Source: Saccharomonospora piscinae
GTDB lineage: Bacteria; Actinomycetota; Actinomycetes; Mycobacteriales; Pseudonocardiaceae
DNA: 64,000 bases
Reading direction: 5' to 3'
NCBI RefSeq assembly: GCF_005862235.1
Contig: NZ_VCEK01000002.1
Coordinates: 186,001-250,000 of the forward strand
Shown one piece after another: positions 39,615-48,255 of the stretch. Numbering within the stretch: position 1 is the stretch's first letter; each line of letters starts with the position of its first letter. A program made the position numbers and the translations under genes. The notes below the pieces were generated by a model. That model was not told the DNA's origin, ran no database searches, and worked only from the letters and a program-made list of their open reading frames with translations.

Positions 39615-42333
39615 GGCGGCCGTCGACCACCGTGTCACCCGCGGCCCGCCATTCCAGGTACCCACCCTGGAAGTCGTTCCGCCTGCCACCCCGCACCGAG
39701 TACTCGCTGGTCACCGGATAGCCGAGGTACGAACGCTCCCAGCCGAGTTCCCGCCAGCGGCCCCGGATGGCGCCGTAGACGGCGTGCGCCCCGGTGCGCG
39801 GCGTCCAGTACACCGAACCGCCCTTCGAGAAGTGGTTGTACCGGCCCACTCCGTCGGGCGTACGGCTCTCGTCGGTGGCCGGATAGCCGAGAGGCCCGCG
39901 TTCCCAGCCCATCGAGGCCCAGCGCTTGCGCACCTCGCCCCAGACGGCGTGGGCGCCGGTGTCCGGCGTCCAGTAGACCGAGGCCGTCCGCGAGTAAGAG
40001 GTGCCCTGGAAGTGGTTGTACCGGCCCTGCCCGTCCGGTGTCACCCGCTGGTCGGTGGTGGGCGGCCCGAACCGTTCGTGCCCACCCAGCTCCACGTACT
40101 TCTCCGCGAGCGGACCGTGGACCTCCCGCGTCCCCGTTCCGGCCGACCAGTACAGGCGGCCGTTGTCGTGTTCGCGGTAGTAGACCTCGCCGTCGATGCG
40201 CACCGGTCCCGCCGGCTCACCCAGTGTCTCCCTCAGCTCGGGGTCCTGCTCGTACCGTTGCTCCACAGGGGTCGCGTAGACCGCGGTCAGGGTGAAGTCT
40301 TCGTCCGGCATGGACAGTGACCGGGTCCGCTGCGAGACCCCGTCGTCCCAGCCGGAGAACCGCGACTCGCCGTCGGTGGCCGTGTCCGCGGCGGCGATCC
40401 CCACGGTCGCGCCCGCCGTGACCATCGCGCTGCCCGCGCCGGACGGCGAGGTGTCGCCGTCGCCCTCGCTCGCGATCTCCACGGCGGCGGGTACCGTGCT
40501 CGACAACGTCAGCCGGTGCTCCCTCGGCAGTGCCTCGTAGGTGTGGGTGGTGCTGACGCCCTGGCTGTCGGTCGCCGTGGCCGTCAGCTCCATGTGGGAG
40601 TCGGGGTGGTCGGTGAACGGGATGGAGAACACCATGCCCTCACCCGACTCGGTCGGGTGCGCGTGGCAGGTGGCGTCCTCGGGACAGTGCATCACCGTGG
40701 CCTGCCAGTGAACGTCGAGCAGGCCGTCCTCGCGGTCGGTGGCCATCGCGCTCGCCGACACCGTTTCGCCGACGGCGTACGTGTGCCCTTCCCGTGCCTC
40801 CACCCGCAGTTCGGGCGTGTGGTTGCCGGGGACGACGGTGACCTGCTCGGAGCCCTGCGCCCCCGCCGGGTCGGTGACCGTCAGCGTGGCGGTGTAGGAG
40901 TCCGTTCTCCGGTCACCGTAGGTGTGCTCGATCCGCTCGCCCGTGCCGGAACTCCCGTCGCCAAAATCCCAGTGGTAGGTGAGGCGGTCGCCGTCGAAGT
41001 CGAAGGATTCGCCCGCGTCGAACGCCACCGTCCGGGTGTCGGGATCGGTCTCCATCGAGATCCGCGCGACGGGCGTCTGGTTGCCGTCCGCGTACGTCAG
41101 CCGCTTGAGCGTGCCGGACGCGATGTCGGCGAACACGATGTCGCCGTTGGCCGCGGTGTCGAACTTGACCGGCCTGCCGACGTGGGTGCCCAGCGGCGGG
41201 CTCTGCGGAGCCTGGGTCAGCCTGCCCTGGTGGTCGTAGCGCAGCGACCAGAGCTTCTGGTGGGTGTAGTCGCCGAAGAAGTACGCGCCCCGGTACTGCT
41301 CGGGATAGCTCGTGCCGGTGTAGACCACGCCGCCCGTCAGGCTGTTGGCGCTGTCGGTCTGCTTGCCGTGCCGCAACTGCACCAGCGGCGCGGTGTTGGG
41401 CGCGTCCTCGCACTCCGGCATCTCCCGGTATCCCGGCGTGCGGTCGGTGCCCTCCCAGCAGGGCCAGCCGTAGTCGCGGCCCGGCTGCACGAGGTTGATC
41501 TCCTCCCAGCGGTTCCAGCCGACCTCGCCGAGGATCGGCAGGCCGGTTCGCGGGTCGAGCGAGAGCCGGAAGGGGCTGCGGAACCCGCTCGCGAAGATCT
41601 TGCTGCGCACGGAGTCCGGAGCGGCGGAATCGTAGAACGGGTTGCCGGGCACGCCGCGCCCCTCGGCCGTGAGGTGCAGCACCTTGCCCTGGAGGGCGTG
41701 CGGCTTCTGGGCTCGCAACGCGAGCGGATCGACCTCGGTGTAGCTCGCGACGTCGCCGACCGACACCCAGAGCGTGCCGTCGTCGGCGGCGACGATGCCG
41801 GTGATGCCGTGGACGTTGGCGTCGCCGGGCAGCCGCAGCAGCTCCGTCTCGCCCGCGAGCCCCGTCGGTTCTGGCGAGCCGGTCACCTCCCAGCGCGCGA
41901 GTGTCAGGTCGTAGTCGCCACCGCCCGTAGGAACCGAGCGGGCGAGGTAGATGTGGCGCGAGGTCTCGAAGTCCGGCGCGACGGCGAGCCCCACGAGTCC
42001 CATGTCCTGCTGCGCCTCGACCGCCAGGCTGCGGAGGGTACGGCGCTCGCCCCCGGTGGACACCCAGGCCACCGTTCCCGCCTTGCCGGTGCTCAGCACA
42101 CTGCCGTCGGGCAGGTAGGCGAAGTCGGTCAGCGTGCCCGGTGACTGGCCGCTCGGCAGCTCGCGCAGCGCGAAGCCCTTGGGCAGCGTTGGCGCGGGCG
42201 AGGCCGATGCGGCGCCGACACCGCCGCCGACCGGGCCCGCGACGGTGAGAAGGCCGGCCGCGAGCACCGTAGCGGTGACGGTGGCGATGCCGGCGGCCAG
42301 ACGTGCGAACAGACGGTTCCCCTGGGACCACAT
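39601..42333 (-). CDS. secreted PQQ-type sugar dehydrogenase with PKD domain and LGFP repeats
   Basis: This 910-residue surface protein begins with a signal peptide (residues 1-45). A six-bladed propeller of the glucose/sorbosone dehydrogenase (GSDH) family follows (residues 45-420; GLVGLAVAPDF, NVHGITGI, NRWEEINLVQPGRDYGWP). Next are a PKD domain (FDAGESFDFDGDRLTYHWDF) and two Ig-like segments. The C-terminus carries LGFP repeats (WASMGWERGPLGYPATDE, WRELGWERSYLGYPVTSE). LGFP repeats in related actinomycetes attach proteins to the cell wall. This joins carbohydrate oxidation with wall anchoring. The true substrate is unknown. Its stop overlaps that of the LuxR-type gene. Confidence 0.88.
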   Translation of the reverse strand: MWSQGNRLFARLAAGIATVTATVLAAGLLTVAGPVGGGVGAASASPAPTLPKGFALRELPSGQSPGTLTDFAYLPDGSVLSTGKAGTVAWVSTGGERRTLRSLAVEAQQDMGLVGLAVAPDFETSRHIYLARSVPTGGGDYDLTLARWEVTGSPEPTGLAGETELLRLPGDANVHGITGIVAADDGTLWVSVGDVASYTEVDPLALRAQKPHALQGKVLHLTAEGRGVPGNPFYDSAAPDSVRSKIFASGFRSPFRLSLDPRTGLPILGEVGWNRWEEINLVQPGRDYGWPCWEGTDRTPGYREMPECEDAPNTAPLVQLRHGKQTDSANSLTGGVVYTGTSYPEQYRGAYFFGDYTHQKLWSLRYDHQGRLTQAPQSPPLGTHVGRPVKFDTAANGDIVFADIASGTLKRLTYADGNQTPVARISMETDPDTRTVAFDAGESFDFDGDRLTYHWDFGDGSSGTGERIEHTYGDRRTDSYTATLTVTDPAGAQGSEQVTVVPGNHTPELRVEAREGHTYAVGETVSASAMATDREDGLLDVHWQATVMHCPEDATCHAHPTESGEGMVFSIPFTDHPDSHMELTATATDSQGVSTTHTYEALPREHRLTLSSTVPAAVEIASEGDGDTSPSGAGSAMVTAGATVGIAAADTATDGESRFSGWDDGVSQRTRSLSMPDEDFTLTAVYATPVEQRYEQDPELRETLGEPAGPVRIDGEVYYREHDNGRLYWSAGTGTREVHGPLAEKYVELGGHERFGPPTTDQRVTPDGQGRYNHFQGTSYSRTASVYWTPDTGAHAVWGEVRKRWASMGWERGPLGYPATDESRTPDGVGRYNHFSKGGSVYWTPRTGAHAVYGAIRGRWRELGWERSYLGYPVTSEYSVRGGRRNDFQGGYLEWRAAGDTVVDGRLSAS

Positions 42334-42460
42334 ACCGTCACTTTCGGCGTCGGCGGCGGCGACGTTTCAGGTGACACGCCGATCGTGTTACTTCCGGCCC
42401 TGTTCGAGTGAAGGCGGCCACTCGACCGAGTGGAAGTCCGTGACAGACCGACGCCGGAAC

Positions 42461-42501
42461 GGCAAAACGCCGGGCGACCCTGTGGGCCACCCGGCGTTGC
42501 C
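42461..42501 (-). terminator. terminator downstream of tRNA-Ser(CGA)
   Basis: Read on the minus strand, the nine-base arms AACGCCGGG and CCCGGCGTT (42490-42498 with 42466-42474) form a stem with a 15-base loop. It is extended by GGCA/TGCC on the outside and ends in TTTT. It begins five bases after the tRNA 3' end. Confidence 0.8.
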
Positions 42502-42505
42502 GTTG

Positions 42506-42590
42506 CGGTAGCGGTGGGATTTGAACCCACGGACGGTTGCCCGTCACACGATTTCGAGTCGTGCTCCTTCGGCCGCTCGGACACGCTACC
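42506..42590 (-). tRNA. tRNA-Ser (anticodon CGA)
   Basis: On the minus strand the acceptor stem is GGTAGCG/CGCTACC with discriminator G. The anticodon loop CTCGAAA carries CGA (complement of 42554-42556) on a CACGA/TCGTG stem. A long variable arm marks it as a serine tRNA. The T-loop is GGTTCAAATCC. CCA is not encoded. This reads UCG, common in such GC-rich genomes. Confidence 0.97.
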
Positions 42591-42648
42591 GACGGATACG
42601 ATACTGCATTGGCGAACCGGCTCGACGGCGGGTCACCCTGTGGCACGG

Positions 42649-43116
42649 TCAACCGCGCTGACCGGCGAAGAAGTCGTCGAGCAGCGCCGCGCACTCGGCG
42701 GCGAGCACACCGCCGACGACCTCCGGCCGATGGTTCAACCTCCGGTCGCGCACGACGTCCCACAGCGAACCGACCGCACCGGTACGCGGCTCCCACGCAC
42801 CGAACACCACCCGCGACACCCGCGCCAGCACGAGCGCACCCGCGCACATCGTGCAGGGCTCGACCGTCACCGCGAGGGTGCATCCCGCCAGCCGCCAGCC
42901 GTCGCCGTGGACCCGCGCGGCCTGCCGCAGCGCGAGAACCTCGGCGTGCGCGGTGGGGTCGCCCAGCGCCTCCCTGGCGTTGTGGGCCCCGGCCAGCCGC
43001 GTGCCGTCCGGAGCCAGCACCACTGCGCCAATGGGGACGTCGGCGGTGCCGATCGCCCGCCGCGCGTAGCCGAGGGCGGCGCGAACGGCACCCTCGTCAC
43101 CGACCCTGGCCTTCAC
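42649..43116 (-). CDS. tadA: tRNA-specific adenosine deaminase (A34 to inosine)
   Basis: This 155-residue zinc deaminase has the HAE motif (PTAHAEVLALR, catalytic Glu and the first zinc ligand) and PCTMC (the other two zinc ligands), with the ADAT-like FGAWEPRTGAVGS stretch. It converts adenosine to inosine at the wobble position of tRNA-Arg(ACG). The GTG at 43116 is chosen because it overlaps the stop of the upstream gene (GTGA), giving coupling. The upstream gene encodes the family's usual companion protein. tyrA is next to this pair, as in many actinomycetes. Confidence 0.93.
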   Translation of the reverse strand: MKARVGDEGAVRAALGYARRAIGTADVPIGAVVLAPDGTRLAGAHNAREALGDPTAHAEVLALRQAARVHGDGWRLAGCTLAVTVEPCTMCAGALVLARVSRVVFGAWEPRTGAVGSLWDVVRDRRLNHRPEVVGGVLAAECAALLDDFFAGQRG

Positions 43117-43595
43117 AACTCGTCGAGTACCGCCGCGTACTCGTCGGCGAAGCCGCACCGCTGGGCGATCATCTGCAACTGCTCGTCGGGGTAGAGCTCG
43201 ATCTCGTTGACGATGACCTCCAGCTCGGGCTCCGGCATACCGACGTCGGCCAGGATCTCCAGGTCGCCGACCGGCCAGACGACGTCGTCGTCGTCATCCG
43301 GAGCCTCGGCCCTGAGCAGATCGAGCACGTCGGCGGCGATGTCGTAGTCCAGGGCCGCCGCCGCGTCGGAGAGGAACAGCGCCGCGCCGCCCGGCGACGG
43401 CCGGATGATGACGAAGAACTCGTCGTCCACCGCCAGCAGCCCGAAGACGGCCCCCGTGGAGCGCAGCTTGCGCAGCTCGGTGATGGCGGTGTCCAGTTCC
43501 GTCAACGTCGTGTCGTCGAGGCGCCCGCAACGCCACCGGCCGTCCTCACGCACGACGGCCACCGCGAACCCCGTGACCGTCTCCTGCACCGCCAT
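43113..43595 (-). CDS. tRNA adenosine deaminase-associated protein
   Basis: This 160-residue protein of a family known by its constant position beside tadA has no enzyme motif I can name. It has an N-terminal beta-rich region (TGFAVAVVREDGRWRCGRLDD), then FVIIRPSPGGAALFLSD and a C-terminal acidic segment (EAPDDDDDVVWPVGDLEILAD). It ends in PDEQLQMIAQRCGFADEYAAV. It overlaps tadA by four bases, so the two are translated together. It may stabilise or regulate TadA; there is no direct evidence in the sequence. Confidence 0.85.
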   Translation of the reverse strand: MAVQETVTGFAVAVVREDGRWRCGRLDDTTLTELDTAITELRKLRSTGAVFGLLAVDDEFFVIIRPSPGGAALFLSDAAAALDYDIAADVLDLLRAEAPDDDDDVVWPVGDLEILADVGMPEPELEVIVNEIELYPDEQLQMIAQRCGFADEYAAVLDEL

Positions 43596-43666
43596 GCGTC
43601 CACCGTATACCGAGCGGGCCCCCTGGACCGACCAAATGCGGTGCCCGCTCGTGCCACCATCGAGCC

Positions 43667-44905
43667 ATGACCGGACCGACCGACCTGCCCTCCCTGCCCG
43701 ACGCCCGGTTCGCCGGACTTCTCGACGAGGCGAAGGGGCTGCAACCGACCACCGTGGCACTGCGGCGCGCCCTCCACCGCCACCCCGAGGTGGGGCTCCA
43801 GCTTCCGGCCACCCAGCGGGCCGTGCTCGACGCCCTCGACGGCCTTCCCGTCGAGACCACACTCGGCACCGGCACCACCTCGGTGACGGCGGTGCTGCGG
43901 GGTGCGGAGCCCGGCCCCGCCGTCCTGCTGCGGGCCGACATGGACGCGCTGCCGATGCCCGAGGACTCCGGGCTGGAGTTCGCCTCCGAGACCGACGGCG
44001 TCATGCACGCCTGCGGCCACGACACCCACGTGGCGATGCTCGCGGGTGCGGCCCGCCTGCTGGCCCAGCACGCCGACGAACTCGCCGGGTCGGTCGTGCT
44101 GATGTTCCAGCCCGGCGAGGAGGGCTACCACGGCGCGCGCCACATGATCCACGAAGGCGTGCTGGACGCGGCGGGCACGCGGGTGCGCAACGCGTTCGCC
44201 CTTCACACGTTCGCCAACCTGCCCACCGGCACGATCGCGACGAAGCCCGGTCCGGTGCTCGCCTCGGCGGACAGCTTCACGGTGCGGGTGATCGGCAAGG
44301 GCGGGCACGGCTCCATGCCGCACACGGCGATCGACCCGATCCCGGCGGCGGCCGAGATGGTGACCGCGTTGCAGAGCAGGCTCACCCGCATTGTGGACGT
44401 GTTCGACCCCGCCGTCGTGACGGTGACCCGCATCGCGGGCGGAACCACCGACAACGTCATTCCGGAGTCCGCCGAGCTGGAGGGGACCATCCGGACGCTG
44501 TCGGAATCGACCCGTGCCCTGCTGCGCACGGAGGTGGCGGCCGTCTGCGAGAAGATCGGCGAGGCCCACGGCTGCCGGGTCGTGGCCGACGTGACTCCGG
44601 GCTTTCCCGTCACCGCCACCGACGAGACCGAGTCCATCCGGGTGCTCGACCTCGCCGCCGAGGTGCTGGGCGGGCAGTACGTGCAGCCGATGGCCCACCC
44701 GCTGATGGGTGCTGAGGACTTCTCGTACGTGCTGCAGCGGGTGCCGGGCGCGTTCGCGTTCCTCGGTGCCTGCCCGCCGGGTGAGGACCCCGCCGACGCG
44801 GCGCCCAACCACTCCAACCGGGTCCGCTACGACGAGGACGCGCTCGCGTACGGCGTGGCCCTGTACGCGGCCTACGCGCTCGACACGCTGCGTCAGCACT
44901 CCTGA
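43667..44905 (+). CDS. M20-family amidohydrolase (N-acyl/hippurate hydrolase type)
   Basis: This 412-residue metallopeptidase-fold amidohydrolase starts with ALRRALHRHPEVGLQ, a typical opening for M20D amidohydrolases. The metal site has LRADMDALPM (Asp), MHACGHDTHV (His and Asp), FQPGEEGYHGA (catalytic Glu) and the late MAHPLMGAEDFSY. A dimerisation domain (residues 190-300) has GKGGHGSMPHTAIDPI. Such enzymes release amino acids from N-acylated forms, such as hippurate or indole-acetyl conjugates. It precedes tyrA on the same strand by 22 bp; whether the two share a job is not clear. Confidence 0.9.
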   Translation: MTGPTDLPSLPDARFAGLLDEAKGLQPTTVALRRALHRHPEVGLQLPATQRAVLDALDGLPVETTLGTGTTSVTAVLRGAEPGPAVLLRADMDALPMPEDSGLEFASETDGVMHACGHDTHVAMLAGAARLLAQHADELAGSVVLMFQPGEEGYHGARHMIHEGVLDAAGTRVRNAFALHTFANLPTGTIATKPGPVLASADSFTVRVIGKGGHGSMPHTAIDPIPAAAEMVTALQSRLTRIVDVFDPAVVTVTRIAGGTTDNVIPESAELEGTIRTLSESTRALLRTEVAAVCEKIGEAHGCRVVADVTPGFPVTATDETESIRVLDLAAEVLGGQYVQPMAHPLMGAEDFSYVLQRVPGAFAFLGACPPGEDPADAAPNHSNRVRYDEDALAYGVALYAAYALDTLRQHS

Positions 44906-44927
44906 CACGGTGGTGGAGTACGGCAGG

Positions 44928-45905
44928 ATGAACGCCGTGCGCGACGTGTGTGTGATCGGACTCGGGCTGATCGGCGGTTCGGTGTTGCGGGCCGCCGACG
45001 CGGCGGGCAGGACGGTGTGGGGCGCTACGAAGTCCACGTCGGACGCGGCGTCGGCGGTCGGCGACGGCTACGACGTGACGACGGATGTCGCCGCGGCCCT
45101 GCGCAGGGCCGCGGCCGCCGACGCGATGGTGGTGCTGGCCGTGCCGCTGCCCGCGGTGCGGACCGTGCTGCACGACGTTGCGGAGCACGCACCGCATTGC
45201 CTGCTCACCGACGTCACCAGTGTCAAGGTGCCCGTGCGGGACGCGGTGCGTGACGTGACGCCGGACGCCACCTACGTCGGGGGACACCCGATGGCGGGAC
45301 GCAGTGTCTCCGGCTGGCCCGCCGCCGAGGCGGGCCTTTTCGAGGACGCGGCCTGGGTGGTGGCGGTCGAGCCCGGCACCGACCTCGGCGCCTGGCGGGA
45401 GGTCGCGATGCTGGCGCTCGACGTGGGCGCGCGGGTCGTCCCGCTCGGACCGGGGGAGCACGACGAGTCGGTGGCCCGGATCTCGCACCTTCCGCATCTG
45501 CTGGCGGCCGTGCTGGCGTCGGTGGGCGACACGGGCGGTCCCGTGGCCTCGGCATTGATGGCCGGATCGTTCGCCGACGGCACGCGGGTGGCGGGCTCGC
45601 CGCCCGGGCTGGTGCGCGCGATGACCGAGGGCAACCGGGCCGCGCTGCTGCCCGTGCTGGACGAGGCGCTGGGCGCGCTCGGGGCGGCCCGGGGCTCGCT
45701 CGCGTCGACCGGTGGGCTGGCGGCCACGATCGAGGCCGGCCACGACGCGACCCGGCGCATCGCGCGGCGGCGGGCCACGGAGGGAACGACCGTGTCCGTG
45801 ACCCTGTCCGCCCCGCAGGCACGCGAGGCGCTACTCGGGGTGGGCGCGCGGGGTGGCCGGATCACGGCGTTCGACGGCGACGTCGCTGTCGCCGTCGTGC
45901 CCTGA
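44928..45905 (+). CDS. tyrA: prephenate dehydrogenase (tyrosine biosynthesis)
   Basis: This 325-residue dehydrogenase oxidises prephenate to 4-hydroxyphenylpyruvate using NAD+. The N-terminal Rossmann motif VIGLGLIGGSVLRAA is followed by the catalytic-His region YVGGHPMAGRSVSGW. A helical domain follows, with VARISHLPHLLAAVLAS and the late VLDEALGALGAARGSLA. It has no ACT domain of the usual length, so end-product control may differ from that of ACT-containing TyrA. The ATG at 44928 has GGAG about ten bases upstream. It is next to the amidohydrolase and divergent from the tadA pair. Confidence 0.93.
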   Translation: MNAVRDVCVIGLGLIGGSVLRAADAAGRTVWGATKSTSDAASAVGDGYDVTTDVAAALRRAAAADAMVVLAVPLPAVRTVLHDVAEHAPHCLLTDVTSVKVPVRDAVRDVTPDATYVGGHPMAGRSVSGWPAAEAGLFEDAAWVVAVEPGTDLGAWREVAMLALDVGARVVPLGPGEHDESVARISHLPHLLAAVLASVGDTGGPVASALMAGSFADGTRVAGSPPGLVRAMTEGNRAALLPVLDEALGALGAARGSLASTGGLAATIEAGHDATRRIARRRATEGTTVSVTLSAPQAREALLGVGARGGRITAFDGDVAVAVVP

Positions 45906-45917
45906 GGCGGCGCGGTG

Positions 45918-46160
45918 TCAGGGGCCGGGCGGTGGCTGCGGGGGTCGCTGCCCCGGCTGGCCGCCCGAGTCGCCGCCTCCCGAGTTCTTGTGCAGGAACT
46001 TCCTGGCCTTCTCCGTCGCTGTGTCGATCTTGCCCGACTGCTTGCCGAACCGCGATTTGGCCATGCCGCTCGCCTTGTCGAGGCCCTGCTCGATCTTGCC
46101 GCTGTTCTTGCTCAGTGCGTCCTGCGCCTTGTGCCTGAGCTCGTTGAAGTTGATACCCAT
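45918..46160 (-). CDS. small MT0933-like antitoxin-family protein
   Basis: This 80-residue basic helical protein has the pattern of the MT0933-type antitoxin family (PF14013): MGINFNELRHKAQDALSKNS, GKIEQGLDKASGMAKSRFGK, then a Gly/Pro/Gln-rich end. Such proteins often have no clear toxin partner, and none is recognisable here. The neighbours are a convergent tyrA and an FUSC-type membrane protein. It could equally be a small stress-associated protein. The family call is fairly secure, but an antitoxin role is not. Confidence 0.75.
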   Translation of the reverse strand: MGINFNELRHKAQDALSKNSGKIEQGLDKASGMAKSRFGKQSGKIDTATEKARKFLHKNSGGGDSGGQPGQRPPQPPPGP

Positions 46161-46225
46161 GTGTCCAATGCACCAGCATCGGCGCGATCCCGCAACGTGA
46201 ACACCGCACCGGGCCCGCGGCGCTC

Positions 46226-48214
46226 TCACCGAACGTGCCGAAACGTCCGCAGATCGGGCCCGTCGACGGCCTCCAGTGCGCTCGCGAGCTGCGCGCGCAC
46301 GCTCGACAGCAGCTCTTCGCCGGGCAGGTCGACGGTGTGCGGCTCGGACCCGGTCCGCACGCACAACGAGAACTCGGCCAGCCCCGCCCTGACGCGCCGG
46401 ACCCCGGCGTCCTCGGGTGCCTCGGCCGCGTGCTGGTCGAGCGCGACGGCCACGGCCGTGATCGCGTCGGTCAGCTGTTCGAGCGCCACGATGGCGGGCC
46501 ACCACGCCACGGCCTGCCGTCCCGCCGCCGACGGTTCGACCACCAGTTGCTGGAACGCCGTCCTGACGTCCGACAAGCCCCGGTAGGCCCTGCGCCGGGC
46601 CCGGGAACGCTCGGTGCGGGCCGCAGGGTCCTCGGCGGGACGCAGTGCGTACTCGGCGTAGCGGGAGATCGACTCGGCGACGTCGGCCAGCCTGCCGCCC
46701 AGCACCGGCGTGCGGCTGCCGGGCCACAGGAGGTAGCCGAAGACGAGCACCAGTGCGCAGCCGATCACGGTGTCCTCCAGCCGCACCAGCGCGACCTCGT
46801 CGTCACCGGCCGAGAGCACCATCTGCACGAGGATCAGCGGCGTGACGAACGCGCTCATTACCCCGAAGTGCCTGCCCTTGCCGTACGCGACTCCCGCCCC
46901 GAACACGGCCACGAGCAGGGCCAGCGGCAGGCCGTGGGGCACCACCGCCAGTGCGAGCACCCCGATACCGACGCCGGCCACCGTGCCGAGCCCGCGCAGG
47001 ATCGCCCGGCCGAAGACCGATCCGAAGTCGGGTTTCAGCACGAGCCCGACCGTCAGCGTGATCCAGTACGAGCGGTCGGTGGGGATGAGCACGCGCGTCA
47101 GCTCGGCCAGCGCGACACACACCGTGAGGCGAGCGGCGGCCAGCCAGGTCAGCGGACCCGAGGCGAGCGTTCCGGCCCAGTCGCGCACGCGCCGCCGGAC
47201 CGGGACGCGGTCGCGTGGCAACCGCTCGCGTTCGGGGCTGATGCCGCCCAGTGCGGTGACCAGCGCCGTGACGGCGGGCGAGGTCTCCACGCCGGCACGG
47301 CCGGGCTCGGGCAGTGCCGGCACCTCCGGCAGCGGCGTGTCCGACAGCACCGCCGCCGCGAGGTCGGTGAAGTACGCGATCACCGCGTCCGGTGGCCGCA
47401 CCCCCTGGTCGACGGCAGCCACGCTGGCCTCAACGGCCGGAGTGCCCGCCGCGAGCAGGTTGAGCAGCCTGCGATAGGTGCTGTCGCGGCCCGAGAGCCA
47501 CGAGCGCGCCACCAGCAGGCGGTCGTAGGCGACGTTCAGGGCACGGGTGAGCTGCTGCCGCGCGGCGAGCGTGGTCTCCTCGTCCCCCGCCGACACGGCC
47601 GACAACATCGCCGCCAGCTCCAGATACACCTGGGCGACGGCACGCCGCTCGGGAGTGGTCGGTCGCACGGGCCAGCCCACGAGCGCGACGAACCAGCCCC
47701 ACACCGAACCGACGGCGAAGCAGGCGAGCCCAAGACCGATCGGGGTGCCCTCCGCCGCGAGGCCGGTGCCGAGGACCGTGAACACGAACAGCTGGAGCGC
47801 CGCGATCGAGGCGTTGCTGCCCGCGTCGCTGATCAACGCCGACGCCGCGGCCACGAGGATGACGAGCCCGACCGACAGCGGAGCCTGCCCTCCGGTGGCC
47901 AGCCCCAGCCCGAACCCGAGCACCGCCGCGCCCAGTGCTCCGGCCAGCCGCTGCGCCCGCGAACGGTAGGCGCCCACCACGTCGCCCGTGACCGACGGCA
48001 ACGCACCCGTGGAGGCCAGCGCGCCCCACTCGATCTCGCCCAGCAGGGCTCCGACGGCCACGGGGATCGAGAGGGCGACGGCCGCGCGGGCGAGCTGTGA
48101 CCAGCCGATCGGGGCGGGCGTGCTGCGCAACAGGCGCACCAGCCAGCGCGGAGCCGCGCCGCGCGCGCGTTGCGCGCCGCCGGGCCCTTCGCTGTCCACA
48201 CCCACGTGGCCCAT
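46226..48214 (-). CDS. FUSC-family membrane protein
   Basis: This 662-residue integral membrane protein is built as two hydrophobic blocks (residues 35-180 and 355-490), each with about five or six helices, separated and followed by long soluble helices. The second block has the FUSC feature SYWITLTVGLVLKPDFGSVFGRAILRGLGT, which is characteristic of the aromatic-acid exporter and YccS-like group. It could export aromatic acids or similar small molecules, or act in envelope stress. ATG 48214 or 48226 are equally possible; the first is used. It follows the CHAT gene on the same strand after 41 bp, but a shared function is not evident. Confidence 0.85.
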   Translation of the reverse strand: MGHVGVDSEGPGGAQRARGAAPRWLVRLLRSTPAPIGWSQLARAAVALSIPVAVGALLGEIEWGALASTGALPSVTGDVVGAYRSRAQRLAGALGAAVLGFGLGLATGGQAPLSVGLVILVAAASALISDAGSNASIAALQLFVFTVLGTGLAAEGTPIGLGLACFAVGSVWGWFVALVGWPVRPTTPERRAVAQVYLELAAMLSAVSAGDEETTLAARQQLTRALNVAYDRLLVARSWLSGRDSTYRRLLNLLAAGTPAVEASVAAVDQGVRPPDAVIAYFTDLAAAVLSDTPLPEVPALPEPGRAGVETSPAVTALVTALGGISPERERLPRDRVPVRRRVRDWAGTLASGPLTWLAAARLTVCVALAELTRVLIPTDRSYWITLTVGLVLKPDFGSVFGRAILRGLGTVAGVGIGVLALAVVPHGLPLALLVAVFGAGVAYGKGRHFGVMSAFVTPLILVQMVLSAGDDEVALVRLEDTVIGCALVLVFGYLLWPGSRTPVLGGRLADVAESISRYAEYALRPAEDPAARTERSRARRRAYRGLSDVRTAFQQLVVEPSAAGRQAVAWWPAIVALEQLTDAITAVAVALDQHAAEAPEDAGVRRVRAGLAEFSLCVRTGSEPHTVDLPGEELLSSVRAQLASALEAVDGPDLRTFRHVR

Positions 48215-48255
48215 CCTGACGCACACATCGGGCCCGCGGCGTCGTCACGGGTCGC

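Noticed and set aside
45900-45935. Short inverted repeat between tyrA and the small antitoxin-like gene as a terminator
   Set aside because: Only CCTGA/TCAGG pair, too weak to support.
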